A stretch of 64,000 nt of DNA from Chamaecyparis obtusa (GCA_027943335.1 BSBK01000524.1:248001-312000); one strand, 5' to 3'; shown: positions 48,810 to 60,445, counted from the stretch's first letter. Notes: generated from the sequence alone by a model not told the origin. A program made the numbers and translations.

Positions 48810-49028
48810 GTGTCAAAATTTCTGGTTCACCTCAAGGGTGAAGAGCATGCTCTCCTAGCTCAAAACTTTCTCCCAAACACACCAAGCAAAGGTTCAATTA
48901 TCCTCTTACCTTCAAAATCCAAAGATGGGTCAAGATTTATGTTTCACCACAAGGGTGAAGAGCATACTCTCCTACCACAAAAAGACTCCTACAACAATAT
49001 ATTAAGTGCCTATGAAAGAAACAACTAG
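48810..49028 (+). CDS. 72-aa antisense leader ORF, E1 copy
   Basis: MSKFLVHLKGEEHALLAQ...HHKGEEHTLLPQKD, the counterpart of 23200-23418 with the same length. The internal repeat is clearer in this copy. Function unknown. Confidence 0.25.
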   Translation: MSKFLVHLKGEEHALLAQNFLPNTPSKGSIILLPSKSKDGSRFMFHHKGEEHTLLPQKDSYNNILSAYERNN

Positions 49029-49339
49029 TATATGCCCCACTAAAAAGGAAAGAAATTAAACAAGCACTTGATTGGTTTTTATACTTTTGGGCAGCCCTAC
49101 AAGAAAGGATTAGTAGCCCTTGTGCATTTGGAGCTTTGACATGCATTCTTTTGGAAAATATTCAAGCAATGAGAGCACCTACAAGCACAACTCGTTATCC
49201 CTACAAGGGTTAGCACATCAAAACCAAATAAAATCTTCAAATCAAACTCTATTCTACCACATCAAATCAAAAATTTGAATCAAATAGATCAAATCTTGCA
49301 AAGAAATGTCAAAAATTACTCACTACCAGGCCTGGGTGA

Positions 49340-49560
49340 TATTTCTGTCAAAGAAAGGATCGTGCGATACTTCATTGTATACTATTGTGATACTTTATCT
49401 TTGTGTGATAGTTCGTAATACTTGCATGTGACAAAGAACAAAACAACAATGTGACATAATCTACAAAGGTGTGTGATACTTTAACTGCTAAAGTATCACA
49501 CTGGTATACAAGAAACTATCGTACAACATTGGAAAACTGTCGCATGATAATTCTTTCAGA
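49340..49560. repeat. GTGCGATA-type motif cluster, start of E1 leader
   Basis: CGTGCGATAC near 49372 is exact. Variants TGTGATAC, GTGTGATAG, TATCACACTG and GTCGCATGATA follow. Confidence 0.65.
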
Positions 49561-49645
49561 AAAATAGAGAGCCGAAACAACAAGCTAAAATGATGATGGA
49601 AAAATGATGAAAATGCATAAAAAGGACAAAACAAGAGTGTTCTAC

Positions 49646-49664
49646 CCCATGGTGGCGCCAAAAA
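49646..49664 (-). other. primer binding site of E1
   Basis: TTTTTGGCGCCACCATGGG on the minus strand, directly inside the 5' LTR. It establishes the minus orientation of E1. Confidence 0.8.
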
Positions 49665-50599
49665 TGTACACACTAAATAGTGCACTTCTCTAAGTCATTA
49701 CTTCCAAGGGAATCCATGAATGGGAAACCTTGAGAAAGCGACCTAGAGCTCCCTAGGCATGGAGTCACAAGGATGTTGATGGTGATCTCAGCTAGAGCTA
49801 TTGAAGCATGCAACCTTGCTAGTAAACCACACAATGGGAGATTCAAAGAGACAAGGGCAAGAATGCCAATATCCTTAAGAATCAACAATGGAAATGCAAT
49901 GCAACTACACTAATAATGAATATGCAAGCTAAGCTATGAAAGGAAAGTATTGCAAATCCTTGCTAATTAATATATGTGAGCTAATCTAAAGCATAAAGAA
50001 AACTAAGCTAGATGCCATGAAAGCTAAGCTAATAATGCAAGAATGAAAGCTAAATGCATGAAGATCTCCAAAGCTCCAAAGTCTCCAAGAAATCCTACAG
50101 CATAAGATTAGTATTCAAAGTTGGGATCCTAGAATGAGAAAAGTGCTCTCATTTTAAAAGAATTGAAAAGGAATGGACCATGGAGATTAAGAGGCAAAAG
50201 ATTTAATCAAGGGTGGAGCTTGAAAGAGGAGTAATCCATGTGCAAAAATATCCTCCAATGAGAAAATAAGAGTTGACTTTTGTGTCCATATGAGACAAAA
50301 AGTGTTTTTCTTCTTTTTATAAAATAAGAATAATGCTTTATTTGTGCAACTTAGGATAAGAGGAAAAGTGGGGGCTTTTTATTTAATAAAAGAGGAGAAA
50401 ATTCCTTTTAAATAAATAAAGACTTTAGGATAAAATGGTTAGCCCATTAGAAAATAATTGAATAAATGATAAAAATAGGATTTGATCAAGGAAATTGATA
50501 TAATTGAAAAATGTTGATTTTTGAAAATATTGATTCAAGGATTTGATAAATTGCTGAATGGGGGCCCAAAGTCTAGGCGAGCATTTTAGGGTGCATACA
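49665..50599 (-). repeat. 5' LTR of E1
   Basis: 935 bp, TGTATGC...TGTACA on the minus strand, followed by AGAAC. Its partner is 16563-17497. Confidence 0.92.
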
Positions 50600-50604
50600 A
50601 GAAC
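50600..50604. repeat. target site duplication of E1, right copy
   Basis: AGAAC, identical to 16558-16562. Confidence 0.9.
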
Positions 50605-52140
50605 AAGGTGTAATTACTTTCTGAACAACTTTAGTAGAACACTGGTTGAAATAAAAGATCAAATACCTGATCATTTATATACAAAATTCAAAGAGAGAAG
50701 ATTAATATCTCTAGAGAAGATAAAAGGATAAGGGATGCATCTTTATATAAGATGTGTTTGGTAATCAGTAATGATAAAATAAAATATTTACTTGAAGAAA
50801 ATAAAATAATTAACATGTTAATCAATGGAAAGACAAAATAAATAATTGCAAAAAATGATGGCATTATCAGTAATATGTTATTGGAAGTCATACACGATGT
50901 ACCTAAAAGGAAAGATCCTAGAACTAAGAGGAAAGAGGATAAACTGTCCATTGATGAACAATTCATTTCTACATTTAAGGCACTTGATGTTTGTGTTGGT
51001 GGTGTTGTGGTTACTCTTGATGAATTGGATGATGATGAGTAGTAAGAAGCTGACAAATATCTCTACACTGATCCTACAAACATTATGACTAGGGATGAAA
51101 TAAGATAAATCATGACAGGAAAATGATTCACCAAAAACAAACTTGTTGAGGTTGAAGTTGAACCAAATAAGAAGATTGATGAACATATTGATATTGATGT
51201 TATTGATATAGAGACTACCAAAGGAGAGGAGGTAAGAGTAGATGATAGACCTATTATTCTTGAGGTAGTGAGAAAAGAGGAGAAATTTGATGAGATTGAA
51301 AAGCAAGATGAGATTACAGTTGGAGAAGAGAAACCATTGGAATCAAAGCATGAGAAGACAAAAACTGATCCATCCTCTAGTAAACCTAATGTATTGTTAG
51401 AAAGAGATTCATTTGAATCACTTGATTTACATAGTTCTATTGATCTTGAAAGCATGAAAAAAGATGAGCTGACGAAAATAGCAATGTTATCTCAAGCTAA
51501 GGCAATTGAAAAAAACCTTGAGCAAGAAGGAGAAAGAAGGTAAAATGCTATCTAGGGTAGTTGATATACTCTCAAGATCCTTACCGAATGTGCTGATCAA
51601 TCAAGGTAATGTTGCATTTGATTAGTTAGAAGATTTGTTGAATAATTTTGATACACATTTTGAATCCTTGGAGAAGGCAGCAAAGGGAAAATTTTAGGAG
51701 TTTGTAATTAAGAGATTTCATCATTTATACTTGTTGATCAGTCAAGATAAGAAATCTTTAGATGCTGGAATAAAAGAGATCAAGAGAGATATCAAGAAAG
51801 GAAGTATAATTTTGCAATTATGTATAAATCCTTTCACTCATGTTTCAAACATTGATAAGTTGTTGAAGGAAATGGAGTGATTATTGGAAGATAATGAAAA
51901 AGCCTTTGATTCACCAAAGGATTTTGCATCTGATCATATAAAGGAAGTTGTCAAAATAAGTGACAAGATCAAATTTTTGGAAGTGGAGAGGTAGACAATG
52001 GTTAGGAGATTATCCAACTTGAGAAATTTAATAGTTCCTAAGTTGGACATTCTGTAGAGAAGCTTAGAAGTTGTAGAAGGAGCTATAAGGGAACCTTCCC
52101 CACAAGAAATTATAAATGATGAGGAATTGGCTTTTTGATA
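50605..52140 (+). pseudogene. second half of the element F coding region
   Basis: It continues the frame cut at 16562. Charged segments include EEKPLESKHEKTKTDPSSSK (51268-51543 frame) and a helical stretch ISQDKKSLDAGIKEIKRDIK with LEDNEKAFDSPKDF (51730-51930). It ends near 52138. The many stops are mostly TAG. No pol motif is visible. It may be a structural protein with coiled coils. Confidence 0.45.
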
Positions 52141-52443
52141 TGTGGGAAGATTCATATTTCTGATAGTTTGAGAAAATCATGGAGTGCAGATTGGACAACC
52201 TTGAAGGACAATTTCTCAAATATATTTAAATTTTTGTAAGCACTTATAACTTGTATAAACTTAAGTAGATAGTATAGGATTTTGGTAAGAAAAATGGCCC
52301 CCCCTTTTCCATTGATGTCAAAGGGGGAGAAGAACTATGTGAAAAATGCATAATCTTAGGAGAAGTTAGTAGTTTTGTTGAGAAGTTTTGGACTTGGTAT
52401 TTTGGGAATGACACTTAACCATTTTTCAATAAGTGTTTCCATT
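52141..52443 (+). other. 3' untranslated region of element F
   Basis: No gene seen between the end of the coding remnant and the purine tract. Confidence 0.4.
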
Positions 52444-52461
52444 AATGAAAAATGGGGAGAT
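52444..52461 (+). other. polypurine tract of element F
   Basis: AATGAAAAATGGGGAGAT ends at the LTR start TGTTAG. Confidence 0.7.
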
Positions 52462-53509
52462 TGTTAGAAAGAACCACTTTATAATTTATGGTATGTTGTC
52501 ATTGATGGAAACTACTATCATTACTATTGACCATGTTGTAGATAAGATAGTTTACCATAAGATTTGATGCTTATATTTTTCTAAGTACTAGAAGGAGGGC
52601 ATAGACCAGTCATAAAGATCAGTATGGTTCAGAGAGGTTTTGGAATGTTAGTGGATGCAATTGAAAGGCATGAATATAGACACACTATTGTGTTTAATTT
52701 GATCATCACAGATTATGAAGTCATTAAATGCATGATATATTCATTGAGTAATATCAAGTTGAAAGAGTCTTTTCAGAAGAACATGACAGTTTGTAGAAAT
52801 CAATTTGGTACACTTGGTAAATCAATTTTGGTTAACAGTTTGGTGATTTATTAAATTGATAGAGAAAACATTAGAGGATATTTGGTTTGGATAGAAAGAC
52901 TTAATTTTATGTTTTGATCTTTTTTTGGAATGAAGACTTCTACACATTTCATTACCTTATTTGGGTCGAAAGAGTTTTAGTTTTGAGATCATGATCTTAT
53001 ATTTAAGATCGAGTTTAGACTCTAAAATATACAGAGTGTAATGATAGAGAAATTAAGAAGAGGCTATGTTGGATGTGTAGATCTATGTTTAGATATTCAT
53101 TGGAACTATATGGGCATTGTTGATGCTACCAGTCAGTTCAATATAGGAGTGTAAGTCCATTTTGGTTATGTAATTGGTTGTAAGACTTGATGTATTTTGA
53201 TTGTGTAATTGAGCAGTGAGCTCTAGGATGTAATCTTGAATGAAAGTGCATTCCCCTCTTTGTGCTTATGCCTTTGATTGGGCACTTATTATTGTAGTAG
53301 TGAGATATTTGTGGGTATCATCCCCACATGGGTTTTTTACTTAACCAATTTTTCCTTGATTAAAAATCATGGTTTTATGATGTTCATGTTGTGTATCTTT
53401 TTTAGTTTACTTGCACTTACTTTCTATATTAAGTTATGGTCTCGGTTTAAGTAGTTAAAGAATACTGCTACACCAATTCACCCCCTCTTTGTGCTCCCTA
53501 ATCCTAAAA
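52462..53509 (+). repeat. 3' LTR of element F
   Basis: 1,048 bp, TGTTAGAAAG...CCTAATCCTAAAA, the partner of 12231-13263. The 3' terminal CA has become AA. Confidence 0.85.
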
Positions 53510-53562
53510 ATGCATATGTGAAGAATTATCAAGCCTAGATGTATTACTTCATCACCGAGATT

Positions 53563-53765
53563 TGTAGTGGTACCCTCTAATTTGATTGGGCATGCATTAT
53601 TTTGGACTCCTTAAACAAGCAACTCCCAACTATCAATGACTTCAAGCAGTTTTACACAACTTATTTTTCCATATGGATGGTAGCCAAACTTAAGGGTAGT
53701 GATGGCCTGGAGATACATGGAACCTAGGGAAATGGATCTACTGATGCTATCCCTTGGGATCACTA
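53563..53765 (+). repeat. downstream copy of the ~200-bp repeat flanking element F
   Basis: Direct repeat of 12036-12235. Here it continues past GGGATCACT into further sequence without a break. Confidence 0.75.
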
Positions 53766-55720
53766 CCCAACACTGAATTTGGACTGGTTCATAGAATTTT
53801 TTTTTGCATCAATGTCACATTTAATTTCAATCGGATAATAAGACTCACTAGAGATGTTTGATACCACCTATCCAAGGAGGTGATGACCCTAATAGAGAAA
53901 TGGGGGTGTTGGTAGGTTTTTCCAAGAGGCCCTTCCTCCTCCCCCAACATTGTACATATAGAGTAATTTTGTTGGAATTTTGTGGGAAGATTTTGGAGAC
54001 CCAAGAAATTTTGAAAAAGAAGTATAAGGTTGGATTTTACTTCCCCTTCTCCCCTGGGAATTAAAAGTGCTTCCTCGCTGCTTCCAAGGAAGCCAACGTG
54101 GAGCTAGAAAGTCTAAACCTCCAAAAGTTCTACCTAGAGTGGGATCCCTTGTGTAAAATAAAGGGGATGCTCCCTAATGCTTATGACCCACATTCACCTC
54201 ACATTGAATATTTCTGGGTGAGATTCTAGGATGATTTTGACTGATGCTAGCTCCATTATCAGAGGGTGATGACCTCACAAATGTGGGACTTTATACTTTG
54301 GGAATTCCTCAAGAATTTTAAGGATAAAGAAGTTGTCCTGGACCTAACCTTTGAATAGGATAAGATAGCTGAGAAGTGCCTCCTAGAAATGAACTGGAAT
54401 CAACTGAAGGATTTTAATATAATCAACATCTCCATGAAAGTGATCTCCTATAGTAACCATATTTTTGATCACCATCTACCTAGTGTTAGCCAGAAGAGAA
54501 AGGAAAAGATTAAAAAAGCCCCTCAATAATACAAGAGGTGAAAGAAAAAGAAAGAAGGGGGTACATCTTTCAAAAAGATGGATCCCCTTGAGAATTCCCC
54601 CAAAGAAGTCTTCATGCAAGAGTTGTGAAAGAAGACGCATTGTGCCTAAAAGTTGGTTTCCATGGTTGAGCAAGGTATCACTTTTGGGATCCATGTGGAA
54701 CCAATGGTTTCCATTTCTCCTCCACATATAACAATAGGTGTGGCCACCCCTAGAAAATAAAAAATAAGGTTGGTAAACTTTGGTGAGGAAGAAGTAACTA
54801 ATCTGATAGAAAAAGATGTCCCACTTCAAGGCTCCCAAATAAAGATCTCCAAAGTGAGGTTGAAGAAGAAACAAGAAAGTGCTTCCATTTGAGACCTCCC
54901 AGAAAAGGTCCCATTTAAAGAGACACATGATCCACCATCACAAGAACCCATATTATAGTAGTTTAGAGACTATTTGAACTTAGACACCATGGGTCCCAAG
55001 GACCTAAATATGATACTTCCTCTAGATAATCAGGACCTCTTCCAAGAAGTAGAAGAAGTTGAAAGACAAAAGGCAGAAGATGAGAAGGTTTAGAAAGAAA
55101 AGGATGCCAAGGTGGAAGAAGATGCTTTCCTCAAAGAAGAGAGACATGTCGTAGAGAAAGAAACAAAGGATAGAGAAGGGGCTTAAAAATAGGTGAAAAA
55201 AGAGGAAGAACTTATTTGTGAAGAAGTATCATAAGAACATGCAACCCAACTACTTCAACAAAAAAAGGAGGATGAGGAGGTCAAAAAATATATGAAGTAG
55301 AGGCCAAGAAACAATACCTCAAGGAAGAGAAGAAAATACAAGAAGATAAGGATAATAAATAGAATGAAAAGGATGATTCTAATCATAAGGCTACTGAGGC
55401 AGCAAAGAAGAGAAGGCAAGAAATTACTAGGAAGAAGGAGGAATAAGAAAAATAATGGATGGAGGAACAAGCCAAAATGTAGGCAGAAACTAGAGATTTG
55501 GCAGAAACCATAAACCCCACAAGTCGATGTTCCTCCTCCCCAACATGAAGAGATAGTGGATCCTAGGAATCCTCCTCCCAAAAAAATAGAAGGGTAGGGA
55601 GGTATGATGTCCGCCTACTTGGACATTGCAGAAACTGAGCTTAACGCCCTGCCTCAACCTCAATGGTTGATGGTGGGTGATATGAAATTTTGATGCCCTT
55701 AATCAGATATTAAAATTTTG
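53766..55720 (+). pseudogene. degenerate Glu/Lys-rich retroelement-like coding remnant
   Basis: Protein-like segments with many stops: VGRFFQEALPPPP and VGILWEDFGDPRNFEKEV in shifting frames near 53900-54020, FEKDKIAEKCLLEMNW-like sequence near 54350, and a long Glu/Lys coiled-coil-like part (54770-55490). It resembles an unusual gag or accessory protein of a non-autonomous element. I could not name it. Confidence 0.3.
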
Positions 55721-58700
55721 GCATCAAATGTCCCCGATTTTGAAAAATGCCTTGGTAATGATATGCCCCCTTGAGAAATGAATTGAAATGATTTTATTCT
55801 TTTAAGGTGATTTTTGCAAATTTTATGATTTTTTTGAATTTTTAAAGATTTTTGAATTTTTATTGATTTTTAGATTTGAATATTTGATTTCTTGATAAAT
55901 TTCATTGTGAAACATGGATCAGTGAAATATTTGAATTAATTGGGCTCAATTTTTAAAATTTTGGTGAAAAATATCATTCATTAAGTTGAAAAGTGAAAAA
56001 TATTGGTTGAAAAAGACCTTTTTACCACTCTTTTTTTTTTAAAAGCCAAAGTGGACTAGCCACCATAATTTTATTAATATAAACTGATTCAAGGACTCAT
56101 CCATGGAAGAATCAGGAAGAAACCCTGGAATCATTATCGTATACATATATAATATTTGTGTGTGTGAAAATTGTACCTGATTTGTAGACACAACACTTCA
56201 GTAAAACATTAGAGGTTAGCTATAATCAAAATCATGCAAAATTGAAATCTACTCTAACCAAGTGATTTACTGCCTTCTAGTAGGTGCAAGATTAATGTTC
56301 TCAGATTGTAATCAAGATCAGTGACCTAGATGACACCTAAATGAAGGATTTGAATGCAATTGATATAGATATGAATTGAATGCAATTAATCGATTTTTTT
56401 TTTGATATTTTCTATGCAATAATAATGAAAAACTGATATGAATCTATGCTAATATGAAAATTGATATGCAATGCTAATCTAGAAATGGTATGATATGAGA
56501 ATGAAAATTCTAACAATAATATGAAAGCTATGAATTTGAAATTGATCTCACAAAGGTGTCGATTCGCAAGAGCTTTGATTTTCCCAATTCCAATTCTCCA
56601 ACGTGATTGTGCAAAAATATGAGATTCTGTGGATGCAAATTTGAGAGATGAATTATGAAGAGCAGCTGAGCCTTGGTTTTATAGAAATCCAAGGCTTTGG
56701 AGGTGCATGAGAAAAAGCCATAAATCACTCAAATAACTCAGGTTGATTTTTGAGTTATTTTTAAATAACAGATAATTAAGTCACAAAAATCATGCAAAAG
56801 CACAGTTCAACTCGAATTAGAAGTTTAGATCAACTTTAAAACTCAAAAAGATGTTGAGTTTCAAAAAGCTAACAACTTGCATTGATTTTCCAATTTTGAG
56901 TTTAACTGGTCCTTTTATGTGCACATGGATAATTATGATTTAATAAATAAATAAAGTGATTTATGCTCAACTTAACTGATTTTTAAAATAAAATAATTAA
57001 TTTATGGGTTAATTAACTATTTTATCAAACTTTTACTAAAAATTATATTATTAAATAATGACAACATGCTTTAATTAATTAAATAAGAATTTAATCAATT
57101 AAAGATAAGAATTTTAATTTATTGTCAAAATTAAATAATACAATTAATAATAGATAGAATTAAATTTAATTAAACAATTAAGTGGCAAGATATTAAATCT
57201 AATTAATTAAATATAAAAATATTCAATTAATCAAACTTAGGATAAATGTGATTTATCGCCAAATAATCATTAAATTAAAGATAATTAAGATAATTAGGAA
57301 TATTGCTAGGAATATTCCCCGATGCAGAATTTAAGATAATCAATTAGGATTCGATGATGTTTAGATGTGCCTTAGATTAGGACTTCTATGTCGATTTCAT
57401 TCAATTTGATGATGTAGGAGATTAATGAACTTATAGCCCATTTTTGGGGTATTACAATATTGATCTTTACAATTGATTTTCCACATGAAAACCATAAAAT
57501 CCCTGAGGATATACAATCAAAAACCCATATATAGGGTAAATGCTACAAAAGATATCAACCTCTAATGTTTACCACAAAAATCCCTCTATTAGGGGTCACG
57601 GGTTAATCATGACAGAAGAAAAAAATATGAGAGTATGAACCAATTCAATGCAAAGGGCAATTAGCATTCCTCCATAGGACTTAGCAAAAAATATGAGAGT
57701 ATGAACTAGTTCACCACTCATTTTTACATTCACCCTTTTGGACTTTCACTCTAAGATATTTTTACCCTTCGAGACCAAATGCTGGTCATGCATCATGAGC
57801 ACATATTTGAGAAGGTGAGACAACATCAGAGACCTGCAGATTATAGTCCTCCAATAACTGATCGATTCTTGCTTGTTATTTCATCATTTTTAAAATGATT
57901 TACATTATTTTTGGATTATTTTTAATTATTTTTAGAAAAAACCCTAGAAAATTTTCAGTTTCATCACTTTTGATCCTCTTTTCATTGCTACCGATATCTA
58001 AAACATTTCTTTCAAATTATGTTTCATTTCTCCCACTATGGTTTTTAGGTTGATTTTGTGTCACCTCCGAAAGTTTTTTCATCGGTTTTAAAAGTAATGC
58101 ACATTTGATACATATATGGTCTCTTTTGAAGAATATGTTGTCACTTTTAAAATAATGCATTACTTTTGATAAAATTTGTGTCAGTTATAAAATTGTGTTT
58201 CTTTTACATCACAGTTCATTGCTTTTAAAACTTAACATTTTCGATCGATTTTTGATGAATGGATCATATTTTTATGTTTGATTCTTAACTATGATGATGT
58301 TTTAAGTTAATTAGTTTGATGTCAATTTGATCAGTTGGTTGATGTTTTTTTGATGTTAGTTTTGATAAGATAGAATTTCTGATGATTTTCCATCCTTAAG
58401 ATCTAGAGGAATGAAATTTGATGTGCTCAATGAGACTATTGTGAATCTCCCTGAGAAGATAGATGATTTAATGATTTGATGACACTTGATGATTAACTAA
58501 GTGATTGACTAAATGATTTGTTTGACTTGAAAATAAGTTTCCTTTGAGAAACTAAACATGAGGGGTTAATACCCCAACCCTTTTAAGATGATTCTTGATT
58601 TGACTAGAGTTGAGTGACGAGTGATTGGTCAGTGCACCATGGTATCCTCTATTTTCTTGAGATGACTTAGTTCTAAGTGAACAAAGGTTTATTTTTTAGC

Positions 58701-58739
58701 ATTGATGGAGTGATGGAATTCTAACCATAATACCTTCCA
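55721..58739. other. AT-rich non-coding DNA
   Basis: No convincing gene. It contains a TTAATTAA-rich stretch (56940-57310) and a perfect 14-base inverted pair, AAACATTAGAGGTT at 56204 and its complement at 57557. Confidence 0.4.
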
Positions 58740-59657
58740 TCTACTGATGGGAGGGATGACCATCTCCTAAGGACATGTACCAGATTCTGTGGATTCTTGT
58801 AATGGGCGAGCTAGTCTATTATGGTCATGATTTTGATGGTGATGCATGCATGTATCTTTTTTCTAATGATGATATTGGTAATGAGACCATTATATAGAGG
58901 ACTATGCAATGGAGCTATGCCCTACTCCTCTTAGTATTGGCTACTCTTATTGGTGGATTCATGATGCTAGAAAGGAGAGCTCATAGATTCACTATTAGAT
59001 GGGGAAAGATACTAGAGGACATGATTTCAAAACCCCAAATATTTTCTTGGGGTGCAACATTAAGTAGTCTATCGAGGCAGTGCAACATTATCTTCTAGAG
59101 TTGCGCTACTTTAGATTTGTGTTTAGGAGCACATCCTAGTTACTAGGATTATTTAAAATTGAGATTGTCTACAGGGTCAACCTTGTATCTATGGATACTA
59201 CATGGTTTCATTATCCAACCTCAACTAGGAAAGTTAGAGTATTGGCGATGACAACTAGATGACATGGACATAGTTTTTTGGAGACTGTATATTGGATGAG
59301 AGACATGGATAGAGGATTAGGATGAGATTCCTTATGTATTTATATCATGATGGTTGATTGGTTAGATGCCCTATATTTTGGAGAGGTATTGTCAAGTTTA
59401 GGGTATGCCCCAAGGTATGATAGTGTATGCTCATGTTCATTTAGAAAGAGATCTATGGGGTCTAAGTGCAGATTTTTGAATATATCAAGACAATTATGAG
59501 AGACTCATATCTATGGTTTGAGACTATATATTAGATACTCTTGATGTGGGGATGACACCAGAGTATGGCCAGTGGTTCGCAATGCATCCCTTCCCTAGAC
59601 TCACATATCCTACAAAGCCAGTGCCTTCTATATATGATGATGATTCATATGATGATA

Positions 59658-59702
<45 letters not shown>

Positions 59703-59735
59703 CATCCTATAGATATCTAATTCTAAGGACTTGAT
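58740..59735 (+). pseudogene. PMD-like gene remnant
   Basis: Short segments fit the PMD family in order: SPKDMYQILWILVMGELVYYG (58765-58830 region, like the TLEDVYQIL...GDPV element), a WGKILEDM segment near 58999, SRWLIGRMPYILERY-like sequence with stops near 59350-59390, GMPQGM near 59405 and ERDLWGLSADF near 59447. It then runs into an Asp-rich tail (59636-59702). No introns were traced and the frame is broken by stops. It is not an obvious copy of the PMD genes in E1/E2. Confidence 0.4.
59651..59701 (+). repeat. (GAT)n microsatellite
   Basis: About 16 GAT units, encoding poly-Asp in the PMD-like frame. Confidence 0.9.
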
Positions 59736-60445
59736 TAATGCTCTTAGTAACAAATTAGATTCAAGTGACAACCTAGAAAATGAGAATTTAATGATGAATT
59801 GATGGATTTATTCTATGATGGATGCAAATTCTAAGCTAAATGATCAATAACATTGAGATGCAAAGATATTCCTCCATTATGATGATGTTTTCAATGATAA
59901 AAATACACTAAATTTCCTATAATAATGATGCTCTGATGGTGAATGCAAAATGACTATAATGGTGATGCTCTAATTGAAGGTGAATATGAATTTCTCTATT
60001 TATGCATCCTATTTATAGGATTTTTGAAGGTGTAGGGGGTGAGTTTAACTAACCATGATCAAGGTATGGGTTGATGATGTGTCCAACTTGAACTGTCAAT
60101 ATTCCCTTGAATGAATGGTCAAGATAGAAAATCCTATTGGTGATTTATGTGCACTTGTTTCTTGCCTCCCATTAGTGAATTTGATTTTGTCTTATGGTAG
60201 GTGAGAAATTTTAGGAGGAATTAATTAAATTAGCCATACATGATATATGAATGTGTTGGTATTGATTAATGAATGAGCTGTATAATCAAAGGTTAATTCA
60301 ATTACATAGTTAATTGATTTTGATTTAATTAATCCAAATGGCTTGAATTTAATTATGTTTTCTTTTTAACCAATTTTAGGTGTATATAGTAGGATTCAAG
60401 AGGAAGCAACCCGAAGCTTACCAAGTGCCCTATCTATAGGAGATC
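59736..60445. other. non-coding AT-rich DNA
   Basis: No gene or repeat recognised. Confidence 0.4.

Larger units (their letters stand above)
47541..49645 (-). other. leader region of E1
   Basis: Inverse homolog of the E2 leader from 49645 to about 47796, then E1-specific sequence up to the ORF. Motif clusters at 49340-49560 and 47810-47960 mirror those in E2. Confidence 0.65.
16563..50599 (-). mobile_element. LTR retrotransposon E1, minus strand, non-autonomous, hosts E2
   Basis: The two LTRs are both 935 bp, end in TG...CA and are flanked by a perfect AGAAC duplication, and removal restores the frame of F. Read on the minus strand the order is 5' LTR (50599-49665), primer site (49664), leader, Ser/Pro-rich ORF (47540-45514), the E2 interruption, a 3' region carrying an antisense PMD gene (22260-17519), a polypurine tract and the 3' LTR (17497-16563). 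Without E2 it is about 12 kb. It has no gag-pol of its own but shares LTR, primer site, leader and 3' region with E2, so it was probably mobilised by proteins from E2-like elements. Confidence 0.85.
12231..53509 (+). mobile_element. LTR retrotransposon F, outermost of the nest, non-autonomous
   Basis: It is defined by two direct LTRs (12231-13263 and 52462-53509), a degenerate initiator-Met-type primer site after the first, and a purine tract before the second. Without the E1 insertion it is about 7.2 kb. Its interior encodes a coiled-coil protein with CCHC zinc knuckles and a lysine/glutamate-rich second region, but no recognisable pol. The LTRs differ by roughly 15% by eye, so it is older than E1. 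The LTR termini (TGTTAG...CTAACA) and primer site are of a kind frequent in copia elements, but the superfamily cannot be proved without pol. Confidence 0.75.

Noticed and set aside
50878..51306. 142-codon minus frame rich in Ile, Phe and Asn
   Set aside because: Opposite-strand shadow of the charged element F coding region.
54476..54928. 150-codon hydrophobic minus frame
   Set aside because: Antisense of a purine-rich coding remnant; Phe/Leu richness is expected from the complement of Lys/Glu codons.
59651..59701. Poly-Asp tail as a functional acidic domain
   Set aside because: A pure GAT run inside a broken gene; more likely microsatellite growth.
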